From Karalla daura (Eukaryota; Chordata; Actinopteri; Chaetodontiformes; Leiognathidae): a DNA stretch of 64,000 bases. A model generated the notes under the pieces. The model was not told the DNA's origin, ran no database searches, and was given only the letters and a program-made list of their open reading frames with translations. The stretch lies in NCBI GenBank assembly GCA_029224185.1, contig CM055198.1, positions 5,043,573-5,107,572 of the forward strand, read 5' to 3'. This document shows positions 48,131-60,307 of this stretch, piece by piece (the stretch's first letter is position 1; the number at the start of each line of letters is the position of its first letter). The position numbers were made by a program, and so were the translations under genes.

Positions 48131-49231
48131 AATTGGACACTAATTATATATTTTATGGCATATGAAATTTAAAAATCTTCAGGTGCTATGCAACCACCAG
48201 ATTTGACTGGCAATCATGAAACAGGGATGTGAGAAATCATTACGTGTCCGCTTTTTTATTCCTAATCATTCCTAGACATAACACTAGATCACATGTTTAA
48301 TATGGACAGACAAGACAGACAAAGCAAAGGACTGGGAGATATCTACAGGAATTGTAACTGTTGCACTGGCTATTTCTTTTATAGTCTGGTTAGAAAAAGA
48401 TTTCTCCTTGCAACTCCTCATTAAGATTACCTCCTGGAAAACACAAGACCTTTAGTGGTGACTTCATCAGGCACTAAAGGTTTCACATAAAAATTTGAAC
48501 AAAACCATTACAGATTTTGACCATTGCCACCGCAACATCTCATCCATCAAACTGCCTCATTCAGCCCAAATTCCTGTTGTTTTACAAGGCCAACAATGTG
48601 CCCTCCTGTAATTTGCTCCCCACCATTCTATGTCTAGAAGGAGACACACCACGGTGTCAAGATATTCTCTCTCAGAGTTTTTTGTCTTTATATGGCTTGA
48701 GCCAACTTTAAAGAGCAGTCGTATATTTTGCTTGTTGACTTGAAGGAACAACAGTATCCATCTGCTCTGTAGTACGAAGGCTTTCCATTGGTCATGTTTG
48801 GACTCAAGAGGCAAGTAAACAAGTCAACTTATTGACATTGATTTGGCAACTTCTGGCTCCCCTTCCCATCATTCACCCAGTCCCTATCTGCTGTGTGCCA
48901 GTCACTCCGCTGCCTTTCAAGACTAGAACTCTCCCCTCTAATCCATCCCAGCTGTGGCAGATTGCATGGCCAATTAAAGAAAAACTGTTTGGCTCGTCTC
49001 AAACGAGGTGACCACATGTTGCAGTGTGACCTCCCCTCCACTCTGCCTTCATCCCCTGTGGGACCTCACCTCGGAGGATTCAGGGGTCACACTGCTTGTG
49101 GTTTCTTCCTCATTGGAGCAGGGAGGAAAACATGAAGACTGCAGATCAGGGACAATTAGCTCCAGCTCTGACTGGGCGCCCCCTCCCGAACAGCCTCCTA
49201 AGAGGTCACCGGGGCCACCTACCATGTCCAC
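48131..49231. other. Non-coding DNA, nothing specific seen
   Basis: Unique sequence, AT-rich at the start and GC-balanced later. No gene, RNA or repeat family recognised. Confidence 0.6.
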
Positions 49232-49250
49232 ACCTACAGTAGAGGGCAGT
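49232..49250 (+). promoter_or_regulatory. CTCF-like site (plus orientation)
   Basis: Core CAGTAGAGGGCAGT at 49237-49250 matches a CA(C/G)TAGAGGGCA-type CTCF core at nearly all positions. Motif match only. Confidence 0.38.
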
Positions 49251-50869
49251 TGTCAATGAAGTGATTTACCCCCCTGCGCTACCTGTCATGCTGATCAGTC
49301 TGCGTTTTCTTGCATCGATGGAAAGGGGGTGAAGGTTGAAACCACATGGAAGCCGCAGAGCTGAGGGCTTGGCTCGCTTTGGACGCAGAGAAAGAGACAT
49401 TTCTGCTGCTGTGGAGGGATTACGGCATCATTGTTTCAGAAAGTTCTGGATGTGAGGACGGGTCAGAATGTGCTTAGCTGGGGACACGGTTGAGAAACAG
49501 AGGTCAGACGTTAAAAGCAAGCGAGACCATTGTGTGAGGCTGCTTAAATGAGGCTATAAATTTATAATCACATCGCATAAGCAGAGGAGGGTGCATCACC
49601 CAGCAAAAAGGGCGAGAAGGAAAACAAACGCAGGTCAGCACATGGGGCCACGTCTCGCTGTCGTCCTCTGTGTGACTGTGATGTGTGTGTACACATGTGA
49701 GTGAATGTGTACCCATGCTGGTGCCTGCATCCATGTCCAACATGGTGTTTGTTTTCCCTCTTAAGCCGCCGTTGGCGCCTCCCCTCCAGTCAGGAGCATG
49801 AAATTGAAACAGCGCATGGTCTTCCCATAATGCTGGACGTAAACAGGAAATCTAATCACAGCACTGCAGCAATGCAAAGCCCTGATACTGTAAACATATA
49901 TAAGCTTACAGTATGTATACAGCAGAGGCATATATGTGGATAAGGGAAAGTGCCCTGTATAGATTTGCCTCTGTAAGACACTAAAGCATTCCTGCTCTCT
50001 GAGGTCTGCACAGTCTCATGCTGGCTAGTGGAAACAGATGCGCTCGATGTAACGATATTCAATGCAATTCATGATTCTTACTATAGAAAATTATGACCAT
50101 TTGTGACCGGCATGACCTTGCAAATGCAGAGTTACTACAGAGCACTTGCGCCACAAACGTGTAGTTAAGGTGGTGCATACGAAAAAGAAAAAGAGGGAGA
50201 TGAGTAAAATACACAGACACTTTTTTTCTTTTTTTGTCTTTTGGCATGAGGCAAGACTTGGCAAGATGCCAAATGATTTTGTACCGGGCACCTTTAAGCC
50301 ATGCATCACATGCATGGGGAACAATCAAAGCTATCAAACATTCAAAAGCCAAAGGCATTCGAAGTAGCAGCTGATGCTGATGTTGTGTCCAGCACATCAC
50401 ATTGAGATTTATGTGATAACACAAACTGCTGATGGAAAAAGAGGAAGAGAAAGACAAAGATGAAGGGGGGTGGTAGCGGACAGATGGACAGAACCACCCA
50501 AAAGAAAGCAGACAGTGTTGCTCTCCCCATTACTGTTCAGGGCTTTGATATAGAGCAGAGAGAGGGGTGGCTACTATATCAAACCCAGATCTCCCCTCGG
50601 CCTGCCTCATTTTTGCAGTCATCTGTGTAATACCAAGATCAATGTGAATGAAATCACGCGGCTGTCTCCATTACGACTGTCCTCCTGTTAAATCTCCAAC
50701 AAAACGAGGGAGCAGTTCAACGGACCCTGCCTGAGAGCTATTTAAGCTGCAGGCCAGCCGGACGACGAGTCTGATTCATTCAGCATGCTTTGAAATTGGA
50801 AAATGTCTTCTTCCCCAATGTCAGCACCATCGCTGTTTCTGCTTTTGCTAGTTTTATCCTCCCCAGACC
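49251..50869. other. Non-coding DNA, nothing specific seen
   Basis: Unique sequence with T-run 50221-50236 and short GA-rich patches near 50440. The 132-codon minus frame at 50059-50457 is Ser/Leu/Phe-rich and unrecognised. Confidence 0.55.
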
Positions 50870-50917
50870 CCCCCCCCCAAGATACACACACACACATACA
50901 CATACACACACACACGC
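50867..50917 (+). repeat. C-run followed by (CA)n
   Basis: A run of about 11 C ends near 50878 and is followed by CA repeats with TA interruptions. It truncates the frame starting at 50803, which otherwise looks signal-peptide-like. Confidence 0.88.
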
Positions 50918-51239
50918 CATCCCTCCACCATCCATGCTCTGGACTCGCTTTTAATTCCCCCTGCGTGTTGACAGACACTCTCATCTGGGCGACCTTGCTT
51001 TCTTCCTGTGTTTCCAGGTTTGGGGAGGGTTGGAGGCGGGTGAAAGGTGAAAGGTCAGCCTTGTGCTCAGTGCTGTCCCGGCCTCTGTCAACACAACCTC
51101 TGCTCTGTAATTCCATTTCCCCTGAATCATACTCAGAGTGGAGGTGGGGTTGACAGGGGTGTAGTCAAGGCAGTCTGTTAGCTGCACTGTTGCTGGTGCT
51201 TCACAACATAACATAGACACTGAGCTCATAGTGCATCAG

Positions 51240-51420
51240 GAGGGTAATCAGAGGGGGTTTTAATGACCTGCTTAACTGCCATCCATGTACACATAATGCG
51301 CACCGATGCGTTTTATCAGCTCTTGTAAAGAATCACAAAGGCCGTTTGATAAATCGTTAAAGCATTTGAGGAATGTGACTTTGACAGACCTTATGGAATG
51401 ATTAAGCGTTTCAGTGAGTT
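51240..51420. promoter_or_regulatory. Candidate enhancer-like block
   Basis: Repeat-poor sequence with GGTAATCAGAGG, GTTTTAATGACC, TTTTATCAGC, and GATAAATCGTTAAAGC near 51348-51363. It resembles conserved non-coding elements in word content. Not tested. Confidence 0.33.
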
Positions 51421-52529
51421 TCTTATCAATTCATTGTCAAATAATTCAAATACAACAAATATCCGATGTTAGGAATGCTTCGATTTGAGTTGCTGCACCA
51501 AAAGAGAGATATTGATATAGCCAGTGTTCTGAAGCAAACATTTAATTAATATAGAAAAAGGTCAGACTAAATAACAGACATATGAGAGACAGCCCTTTAC
51601 TTGCACTGAACACTCTGTTGATAAATTATTAGGTACGCTTCCATTCCTGGTCCAGTCGTGCCATACTTTGACCCCTGTTTTCAGCTTCCCTAACAGAAAT
51701 GTTGTTTTCATTCACCGGCCAGCTCAGCTTTTTTCCCCCCCGTTGTTCATCAATCAATCTAACCACTGTGAGGACAAACACTACACAACACGACAGGCTC
51801 AACAACGGGACAAATGATCCTCCTGTTGCTGGTAGACTTTTTGTGTTTCCATTCAGCAGTAGGCCCCTCTCCTCTTTACTTCAATGACTGTGATTCATGG
51901 TTTGTTCAACTGGAATTAATGTAGTGGTCTCATTGCACCCTCATACATGAGAATATTGAATAAGTTACCTTTTTGGAAAGCCATATTTAGGGGTGTTGCT
52001 CAATTAACTAGCTATAGAGTGGTACTTGGTTGAGATAAAAGGAGGTCACCTTTTTTTAATGAAAAACGTTATTAAAAAGAAACTGGATGATCAGAATCAT
52101 TTGGGTATATGCACCTACGTTAATGAAAAATTAATCTTTTCAAATTCGAGGTCATTAGTTGGCATGATCTCAACTCTGCTTTGGCCTCTGTGTTTTTACA
52201 ATCAGACATCAAAGAGAGTATCGATGAAGTCGGACCTTAACACGTCCCTACCATGCACTCTGACCCCACAGCTCAATTAAAGACATTTTATGGTCTGCTC
52301 AATATACTGTGATCAATGTCAAATAACTGCTTTCGTAAATCAGGCCTTTTTCTAAACGGCCAAGGGTCACAGTGATCATGAGCATGCCATGAGTGACCCG
52401 CCCCCTCCTCAGGAATTCCCCCGTATTTCTTCTTTGATCCCACCCATCCAAATATCCCGCAAGGTGCTAGGAGCCGCCTGTCATTGTGATTGATTGTCCC
52501 TAAATACAGCAGGGCCCGATCGGCGGTCG
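51421..52529. other. Non-coding DNA, nothing specific seen
   Basis: AT-rich unique sequence to about 52300, then GC-balanced. No gene or repeat family is recognised. Confidence 0.6.
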
Positions 52530-52543
52530 GTTGCCACGGCAAC
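52530..52543 (+). promoter_or_regulatory. RFX-type X-box palindrome
   Basis: GTTGCC-AC-GGCAAC is a 6+2+6 inverted repeat that matches the full RFX consensus GTTNCCNNGGNAAC. RFX proteins bind such sites in promoters of ciliary genes and in enhancers. It lies in a GC-rich 40-bp patch. Confidence 0.55.
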
Positions 52544-52943
52544 TCACAGCGGGCCTTGCGTGTGTTTGTGTATGCGTCTGTGGTCTTTATTGAGATTGGT
52601 GGTTCTCATATCCCCAAGTCTCACCCTACAGCCCCGCTCTGTATAGAATACCATGTAAACCCAAATAATGGTTCATCGTACGCTGCCAGTGTGTGGCTGG
52701 GTGTGTGTCTGCGGGTGTGTGGCTGGGCGTGGGTGTGAGCCCCACCGTGTTTTCTTCATGTCAGAACAAAAGCACGGTTTCAGGGTTTTAAGGGTTTCAG
52801 GGCGACAGACGGGAATATGTTTTCCTTTCCATTGCCAAGAGAATGGAAAAATCTGGGGTGTAATGACTCTAGCCGTGAAATGAGAGTTAAACCATAATAA
52901 TCATTAAGGGGCGACCACACACTCACACGCAGATACTCACACA

Positions 52944-52945
<2 letters not shown>

Positions 52946-53033
<88 letters not shown>
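52946..53033 (+). repeat. (CA)44 microsatellite
   Basis: Eighty-eight bases of uninterrupted CA, the longest pure dinucleotide array in the window, preceded by degenerate CACT/CACG words from 52917. Confidence 0.99.
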
Positions 53034-53034
<1 letters not shown>

Positions 53035-53519
53035 CTAAAGACGCTACATACAACCATCTGCTTTGTTCTGTCCCATATCACTCATGTGCAAACAGAGGAG
53101 TAGATCTCACATATTCATACAGCCGCTAAACACACACACACACACATCATTAGGACATGCTTCTACTCACACTGCAAAAAGAATTCTAGGTATTCTCATT
53201 TTGTCATGAATGCATTTTCTCTGTCTTTCACCAAACCAGCACTCTTGCCCATATTCTACTCTCTCCAGCAGCTCTGTTTGGACAGTGATGTGATCCTTCT
53301 GGTCTGATCCTCCATTTTAAAAAATGGGCACTAATGACCGCTGAGCCCTCCAGCTGAACAGCCACGGTGGGAGGTGTCCCCTCGGCAGACCCACCGTGTA
53401 TTAGTACTATCAGCTTGTTTGGTTTGTTGTGTCTTTCTGCTCCTACCTGATGTCTGTTTCACTGTCCCTCCTATTATCTGTTGCCATGTCAGCTGGTGGT
53501 CTCCAGGGTGAATCCACAT
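53034..53519. other. Non-coding DNA, nothing specific seen
   Basis: Small CA run near 53132-53146. No gene recognised. Confidence 0.6.
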
Positions 53520-53910
53520 AGGTTTTGTAACCAGGGATGTCTCTCTCTCTCCCTGTCTCTCTGTCGGGCTACTTTTCCCTCCATGTCTTTTTGGTCTTTT
53601 GTTTCATCGCAGCTGTCCACTTTTCACCCCCCCCCCATTCTCTGCGTACCCCCGCCTGCTTGTCTCTCTGTCATTTTAACCTTCACTCTCTGTCTGTCTG
53701 TGCCTGTCAGTCTTTCCCCTCCTCTCTACTTTTTGCTTTCATCATGGCTGTGTTTTTCTGCCGAGGTGAGTGTTGATAGCTCCCATATTTTCTCCCAGCC
53801 CTTTCCTCTTCTTTTTCTTCTGCCCTTCTCTCGTCCTCCCATCATGCTCCGCTCCCTCGCCTGGTCCACATCAGACAACAAATCACCCCCCACACCCCCT
53901 ACCCCTCAGA
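53520..53910 (+). repeat. Pyrimidine-rich region with C-runs
   Basis: CT-rich for about 390 bp, with CTCTCTC at 53542-53570 and C-run near 53626-53635. The 207-codon frame (53481-54104), the longest in the window, is Ser/Leu/Pro/Phe-rich because of this and has no recognised domain. Confidence 0.75.
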
Positions 53911-55403
53911 AAAAAAAGGCGGTTGCAGATTTTCTTTTCTTTTCTTTTGCCATCATCACAGCACTGTCATTATTATGGGCCATTTTTAGGTCTGCCAGGG
54001 ATTACAAATTTCACTTGTATCACATGACTGGAGAACTGGAGATATGTTTTCTGAAGCATGGCACGGTACATCCTGAGATGACACATTCATCAACTATTAA
54101 ATAGTAGAAATGAAAAATAAATAAATAATCCCTTCCACTTTTCCTACAGTTCAATGTAAACAAATGGGCAGCGTTTCAGTTACATGTTACATATTAATAT
54201 TTTATACACATTTAAGGGATGACACATCAGCACCCACCTTATATAGCACGATTAAGGAACTGACAGGTATCCAGGAACCTTGCATGTAAATCTGCGTGAA
54301 GCCTTTTTGCTCAGTTACTGTAAGAACTGAAAAAGTTAGACGAAATGTGCTTATCAGCAAGCTTAACAAGCACTGAGAGGTAGACTGTCTTAAACGTCAA
54401 ACTGCGTCTCTATGCTGAGGTAAGCCAGCATGTCTTGCTGCATGCCAGTCTTTACTTGACATATATGAGCAGGGTTAATATTAGGTGAATGAAATGTATT
54501 TTTCCTGAATGTCAAGCTATTGGATTTAATAGACTTCACTGGCCACATCTGTTGTTTATTAAGTCGTTTCTGCTGTATTTGTATGATAAAATCATCACTT
54601 AATTTTACATTTTTCCTCCCGGTGGGCTCTTGTGAAGAAACGGTCAAGTTAATACTAATACATATAAATAAATGTTGGTGAATTATACAACATCAGAGTA
54701 GCCACAGACAGTCCTTTTTCCCAGTCGATTGTATTACATCCATCTTTTAGTTGCACTTTATTTATTCACTGTCATGTCGAGTATTTTGAATTTCATATAA
54801 ACACCAACAGTAGCCAAAAATACCAAATAGTTGTGGAAACTTAATCAGTGGGGGGGGTTATTTGTGTGCTATTGTTTCCTTCCTTCTCCTTCTTTAAACA
54901 TAACTGCGAACATGCAGCAGTAGCGGCAGCAGCGTGCAATGTTCTCGGCCAAGATCCATCATCAGATCTCGGCCAAGAGGTTATTCCTGACTGGACGTTT
55001 GCGGTCTTGTTTTCTTGAATCCCAGGAGTTCCATCAACAGGTCGTCCAAGCTGGAGGGAACACGCATTCCCTGTGTGCCCATGTCTGTCTGCTGCTACAG
55101 CCAGAGGTTGAGTTACACTCCTCTCTCCGAAATACAGCCAGGAAAAACAAATGACATCCTTTTTAAAGTTTTGAATCCGGGACAAAATTTCTTTTCCCCC
55201 CATCCTCTCAGAGCTTGGACCGTAATAGATCCGTCAACGTCAGAACCGTAGTTTGTGCCAATTGTTCTGCCCGGCCATGATTTGATGGCTTCCATATGAG
55301 TGGGTATCCTCTTATATCATAATGGGAACTGTAATCAGGACCAGTGTGTGAACGGTGGCTGACATCCTGCCATAAAGCATCCTGGAGCAGATACTTGCTG
55401 GCA
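53911..55403. other. Non-coding DNA, nothing specific seen
   Basis: AT-rich with (AAAT)n near 54113-54127 and a G8 run near 54850. No gene, RNA or transposon recognised. Confidence 0.6.
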
Positions 55404-55446
55404 ATGGCACACACACACACACACAGAAATGTGCACACACACACAT
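55404..55446 (+). repeat. Interrupted (CA)n array
   Basis: Two CA runs separated by a GAAATGTG segment. Confidence 0.9.
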
Positions 55447-55839
55447 GCATATACATTCAACGCCTGTCTAAATGTGTGCGAACGGCTGAGACAATAGTTT
55501 CACCCACACACGGAGCCCACACCCCGTGTTACCGTTGTCATTCTTCATCTCATGTCGTTGCTGTGCCATCAGCGGCGGCTCCCGCCTTCGGGACAGGGAT
55601 AGTTTCTGGAGACAGCACTTTCAGGGTGAGGCAAAATGGCCCTGTCGCTCCCAATCCCAGCTTGAATCCATCAGCCCCATCGTTCCCATCACCAAAAGCA
55701 ATGAGGAGACGGATGGATGGCGATCAACTTGGCAAGCACCTGGAATAATTTGGAAAACGTCACAGAGACCGAAACCCATTCCAGGAATAGATTCCGCGAC
55801 AGTGCCGCATTGAAAAAGAGAAATGTGTATTGAAAGTTT
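55447..55839. other. Non-coding DNA, possible constrained segment
   Basis: Repeat-free, GC-balanced sequence with overlapping 95-134 codon frames but no recognised domain. It could be regulatory. Confidence 0.45.
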
Positions 55840-56200
55840 AATGAAAAGTAATACACCGCGGGAATGGAAAGCTTGACTCCTGAGGGGTTATTAAATTGTA
55901 GCAGTTGTGAAATGATGAAATACTATATGCACAGAAACTGAACTGGGAGAGTCCATCTGTGTATTGTGAATCAAAAACTGTCACAGATAATGTTACGTTT
56001 CAGACTAAAAGCCATTCTATTGACAAACAACGGACAGGAAATTACATTTTACTGTGGATAGAAGTTTCAAATTCAACTTTACAATGCTGAAAAGGTTAGC
56101 CTTCTATCTGGTTTCAGTCCAGGGGATTGTGTAATGCCAAAGATTATCCATATGGTTACATTATTCAAAGCCGTTTTCAATAAAAAATGTTTCATTTTAT
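55840..56200. promoter_or_regulatory. Candidate AT-rich enhancer block
   Basis: Repeat-poor sequence with words such as CATTCTATTGACAAACAACGG near 56013-56033 (SOX/FOX-like), GGTTAGCCTTC, GGATTGTGTAATGCC near 56124 and AAAGCCGTTTTCAATAAA. Plausible conserved element. Untested. Confidence 0.3.
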
Positions 56201-56696
56201 CTTATGTTTCGTTCTTCAGTTATTCTACCCACAACATAAAATCAAACTACAACTACCTCTATCATTACACATAATTATTTACGGTCTATTAATAATTATA
56301 ATAACGTAATTATGCACTTTATGTACAGTCTTTATCTATTAGTTGGACTGACAGCATTTAAATATATTCCTAGAATTAACCATGCAATAATGACTTTATG
56401 CATTTTATATTAATCCCAATTTTTAAGGAAAAAAAAAGAATTCAAGCTGTTAATGGTCCCGGGGGAAATTATGAGTAGAAAGAGAAAAAAGGCTTGGTGG
56501 AAGAAACAAAAAACAAAAAATGAGAGTGAGTCAGAGATGGATTCCGCATGATTTTCTTTCACAACTGCTCGTGTTTAATGGGAGGAGGTGCAGATGAGTG
56601 CACAGTTGGTTTGAAGTGTCTGTGATGAAAAATGAGAAAGCAGCTGATGAAAATCTGAAAAGCTCTTTAAGCCATGTGAGATGCCTGGAATGGGGC
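56201..56696. other. Non-coding AT-rich DNA
   Basis: Strongly AT-rich to about 56460 with TAATAATTATAATAA words, then mixed. No gene recognised. Confidence 0.6.
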
Positions 56697-56712
56697 GGGG
56701 GGGGGGGGGGGG
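56697..56712 (+). repeat. Run of 16 G
   Basis: Uninterrupted G-run preceded by GGGGC. Quadruplex-prone; length may be unreliable. Confidence 0.9.
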
Positions 56713-58777
56713 CATTAATGTCAAAAATGGGAAGTTTTTCATATCAGTTCAGAGTGCATTGATAGGACACATCTGAATAATGGTTTATAGAACTCTAGTT
56801 GTGACACAGAAAATGGGGATTTTATTTCAGTTTTCTTACAAATAATAGACAAAGAATGGTCAGAATTTTCATACACACACACACACACACACTGGGAGGT
56901 GGGGACGAGAACCAGGAGGAGGACATTTTCAGTACAGTGTTATCAGATCCGATTCACTTAGATTATCATGCTAGTTCAGGGGACATCTTTGTTAACATTG
57001 TGTATCGGAGCAAATGAGTCTGAGATGCGTCTGGTCAGGCTGACCTGAGGCTCTCCGAGGGATCTGCCGTGTCTGCCATGCGCACCTCCAAATCTGGGTC
57101 ATAATCACACCCTAATTCACACACTCATAAATCTTCTCTCACAGGCTCCGTTGTCGGCCCCATCCGCGGATACGCACTCACTCGCGCTCGCACACAGTGG
57201 TTATCGTGAGCCACCACGGGGGGATATTCTTAACAATTCATTTTGGTGCCTTTTCAGCGCCAAAGTTTAGGGCCTTTGATGTCTGAGTGGAAGTGCAAGA
57301 GAAAGCGAGTTTAATTTCACTGTACTCAAAGGCTGCCAAGGTCCACGAAGACTTTCGAAAGCATTCAGACAGCTATAAAATTAAGCCCCACTGAAGAACA
57401 CGACGTAATGAAAAGAGGTGTTGAAGAGAACAAAAAATAAAAGCAGCATGTTCAACGTGTGAAGTTGAGAGAGGATGCTCAGCGGCTGCAAAACATTCTT
57501 CAAGGACGTATATGCATCTGTTTGCGGGACGTGAATGGAGACAACAGCGCGTGGCGCAGATTGTGAAATCAAAAACAGGTCCGTTGCAACGTAGCACAAA
57601 GGCAAGATTTCAGCTTTGTGGACATATAAAATTCTGGCATGTCATACACTTCAGTTGCTCTGAAAAAATATTCAATCATCCTTTCTCTTTCTAGTTTCTC
57701 TTTGAGAAATGAAAGGCCAAGAGAGCGGGCAGTGATATATATGAAGGGCTGTGACAGATTTATGCAGAGATGAACACAGAAACAAAGGTAAAAGTAATGT
57801 GGGAGTCAGAGGAGGTGAATCAGAGGCACTGGGATGGATCCAAGAAAATGTTTTTTTTTTTTGTCTCAAAACTTAGAAGAATACTCATACAGATTTATGG
57901 TTGAGTAAAGTGTTATCAATGTGTCCAGATTGATTTACTATTACAAGAGCTTGTACAGTCTCCTAATCTGCTTGAAAACCTTCATCAGACTTTATTATCA
58001 GCCTGTTAATGTGCTGGTCTTGAACGAAGGCCAGAGAACAAAACACTGAGGAAATTTTAAAAATTATCATTTCTTTACACATTGCTTATTTCCGACCTCT
58101 TTCCCCATCGTTTTTCACATGATTCCAGGCACGAGAGCACAAGTGTAAGGAATGGATTCAACAGATGCTTCACACAGTAGCAAGTCAGGGAAAATACTTC
58201 CCCTCAGGACCAATGAGCCCATCATTTACTGCCGATATCATGTTAGTGTCTGGAGTTGTGGTTTATGTGTAAAACAAAATCCACAACCGAGACTCCCACT
58301 CTGCGCTGTCCTCCACTGTGTAGAGGCTGCACTGGATGAAATCAGAGCTACGCCTTATCTTTGAAGCTATAGAGTTCAGTTTACACTGCAGCTCTGTTTA
58401 GTCTACATCCTTTTTTATTTAGAACGACTGAAGGCACATTGTTTGAAATATGAGCCGTGGGCTTTGTATGCGTACAAGATGTAAATTCAGCCATCACGTT
58501 AAAAAGATGCAGGCGGCAGCGACAACTAATAGTCGATCCAGGCGTTATATATTTCTGACATCGAGCTGGAAGAAAAATGGATCAGAGAGCATGTAAAGCA
58601 GCAAAGTAGATGACACAAACTAATCACAAACATCACTGAAAATGTGCTGCGCGCACGCCGCCATCCATCACGGCGGAGCTTTGAAACTGTTGCCAAACGC
58701 AGGGAGGGACGAGCATCATCTGCGACTGATGCAGGAGAGGAGAAAATAAGAGAGCATGAAACATAAGAGGAGAGAGG
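56713..58777. other. Non-coding DNA, no gene recognised
   Basis: Contains a short (CA)n at about 56872-56892 and a T-run at 57850-57862. The remainder is unique, moderately CpG-containing at 57150-57220. No gene, RNA or transposon supported. Confidence 0.6.
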
Positions 58778-58814
58778 TCCTCCTCCTCCTCCTCCTCTTC
58801 CTCCTCCTCCTCCC
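58778..58814 (+). repeat. (TCC)n trinucleotide array
   Basis: About 12 CCT/TCC units with one TTC interruption. Gly-rich minus-strand frame is an artefact. Confidence 0.95.
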
Positions 58815-58859
58815 ATCGGCCTCCAGCACATTAATTGAGTTTGGATGGATTGGAGATCG

Positions 58860-59150
58860 ATGGTGGTGAGGCCCCCCGATAGCTCAGCGGTAAGAGGGAT
58901 TAAAATTTGAAATCAATTAGTTTTGTGTCTGCAAACCCTTACCTCTGCGGGAAGGGAAAATCAATTAAGGAAATTAAAAGTTGAAGCAGCGACAAGAAAG
59001 TCATTTTCAACGAGCTTCTCCACTTTCATCTCCGCTGGAGCCCGGGCGCTGAGTGGCACCGAGGATCAGATGGTGCCTTTATCTCCGATCCTTAGAAGAG
59101 CCCTGGGCCCTGTGGAGAAATTCATGGGAGGTATCTGACCTTTGAACTTT
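58860..59150. promoter_or_regulatory. Candidate enhancer with twin ATCAATTA words
   Basis: Repeat-poor block with ATCAATTA at 58912-58919 and again at 58960-58967 (48 bp apart), ATTAAAA words, and a GATAAAG-type word near 59078 on the reverse strand. At 58880-58896 it carries TAGCTCAGCGGTAAGAG, identical to a tRNA D-arm/A-box, but no B-box or cloverleaf follows. One of the most enhancer-like blocks in the window. Confidence 0.38.
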
Positions 59151-60182
59151 TGGCCTCTGTAGAAAGGGACTCCCCGGCACACCTGGTTTACTCCGCTGCT
59201 TGGAGCACACAAAGATACACACACACACACAAAGAAAAAATGAAGTAATGCAGTTACAGTTCTAAGCTCTTAGTGTTTGCTTAATGTATGTAAAGCTAAG
59301 CCCCACAGTTCTCAACCTTTGCCATAGAAAATATCACTTATTATTATGAGTACTCTTTTTTGTTTTTAGCCACATACTCAGAGCTCCTAGACATCAGACT
59401 TCAAGGAGAGGCTTTTGAGCCTCTGAACACTCACACGGAGCCCTGGAAGTCCTCACACACACCCCAGACACGCATATGCTCTTGTTTTATTTATATATAT
59501 ATAAAAAAACGTACAACGTATTTGTTGTCAAAAATCACCATTTCAGCTTCTCAACAGCTCCTAATCACTCAGGGGTACACAGGGATAGAGATGTGGACGT
59601 GCATGGCGATAACAGTGCAGAGAGATGCTTGCTGCAGCGATACAGGGGTTAGAGGTAAGGAGACAGAGAGTTGCTTTGAAGAGGGCGTCTGTTCTGCCTG
59701 GTAACAGACCACACCGCGCCCGCCCCGCAATCATCAGCCTCTCGGCGGGAAATCATCGCCGGGGGTCAAAGGTCGGCCGGTGACCAAACAACAGCAGGGC
59801 TGGATGCACAAGGCTGAGGTGAAAGATATCACTGTGGGATGATTGCAGATGGTGTCTGGCTGAGCACGTGGAGCACATACCGCTCGCTTCTATGACTGAA
59901 AAAATTCAGAAAAAAGATACGCTGAAATAGACCACACTGCTTTTTATTATGTCCATACTCCCACAGTAAACACCGAAATCCAGTTAAACTGAATATATGC
60001 TCAGCTTCACCTTTTTAGTGCATTTCAGTGCATGCATCCTGTGGGACCACAAATGAGAAACTTTGTTTGTATCGAATTTCCTTGATATTAAAAAAGGCTT
60101 TTATGTGTCTTTATAACCACTGACCACGAGCTACCCTACGCAGTTCTTCTGCTCACAGGATTTTCCAACCATTCATTCAGAA
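59151..60182. other. Non-coding DNA, nothing specific seen
   Basis: Short CA run near 59219-59230, an ACAGTTCTCAACCTTTGCCA fragment at 59304-59323 reminiscent of a hAT-type repeat end, and a (TA)n patch near 59491-59503. No gene. Confidence 0.55.
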
Positions 60183-60307
60183 TCAGGGGCAGTTTGGGCT
60201 TAATCTTGCCCAAGGATACATCAACATTTAGGCTGCAGGGGGCTGAGATCGAACCATCATCCCTCAGATTCACGGATGATAACGCTGCCTCTGAGATGCA
60301 GTCGCTC
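60183..60307 (-). mobile_element. Degraded tRNA-derived SINE-like repeat, second family
   Basis: Read on the minus strand it gives a tRNA-like head, a B-box word GGTTCGATCTC (plus 60245-60255) and a 'ccttgggcaagatt..gcccaaactgcccc' body, the pattern of an abundant fish SINE whose body usually reads 'gtgtccttgggcaagacactgaaccccaa'. Old inactive copy. Confidence 0.65.

Noticed and set aside
50803..51153. Frame starting with a signal-peptide-like hydrophobic segment
   Set aside because: The segment runs straight into a C-run and CA repeat, with no conserved mature domain.
53481..54104. Longest open frame (207 codons, +)
   Set aside because: Ser/Leu/Pro/Phe-rich translation of a CT-rich tract, with no domain, no splice context and overlapping frames of the same kind.
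58880..58896. Possible tRNA gene
   Set aside because: Only the D-arm/A-box word is present. No B-box, anticodon arm or acceptor pairing can be found downstream.
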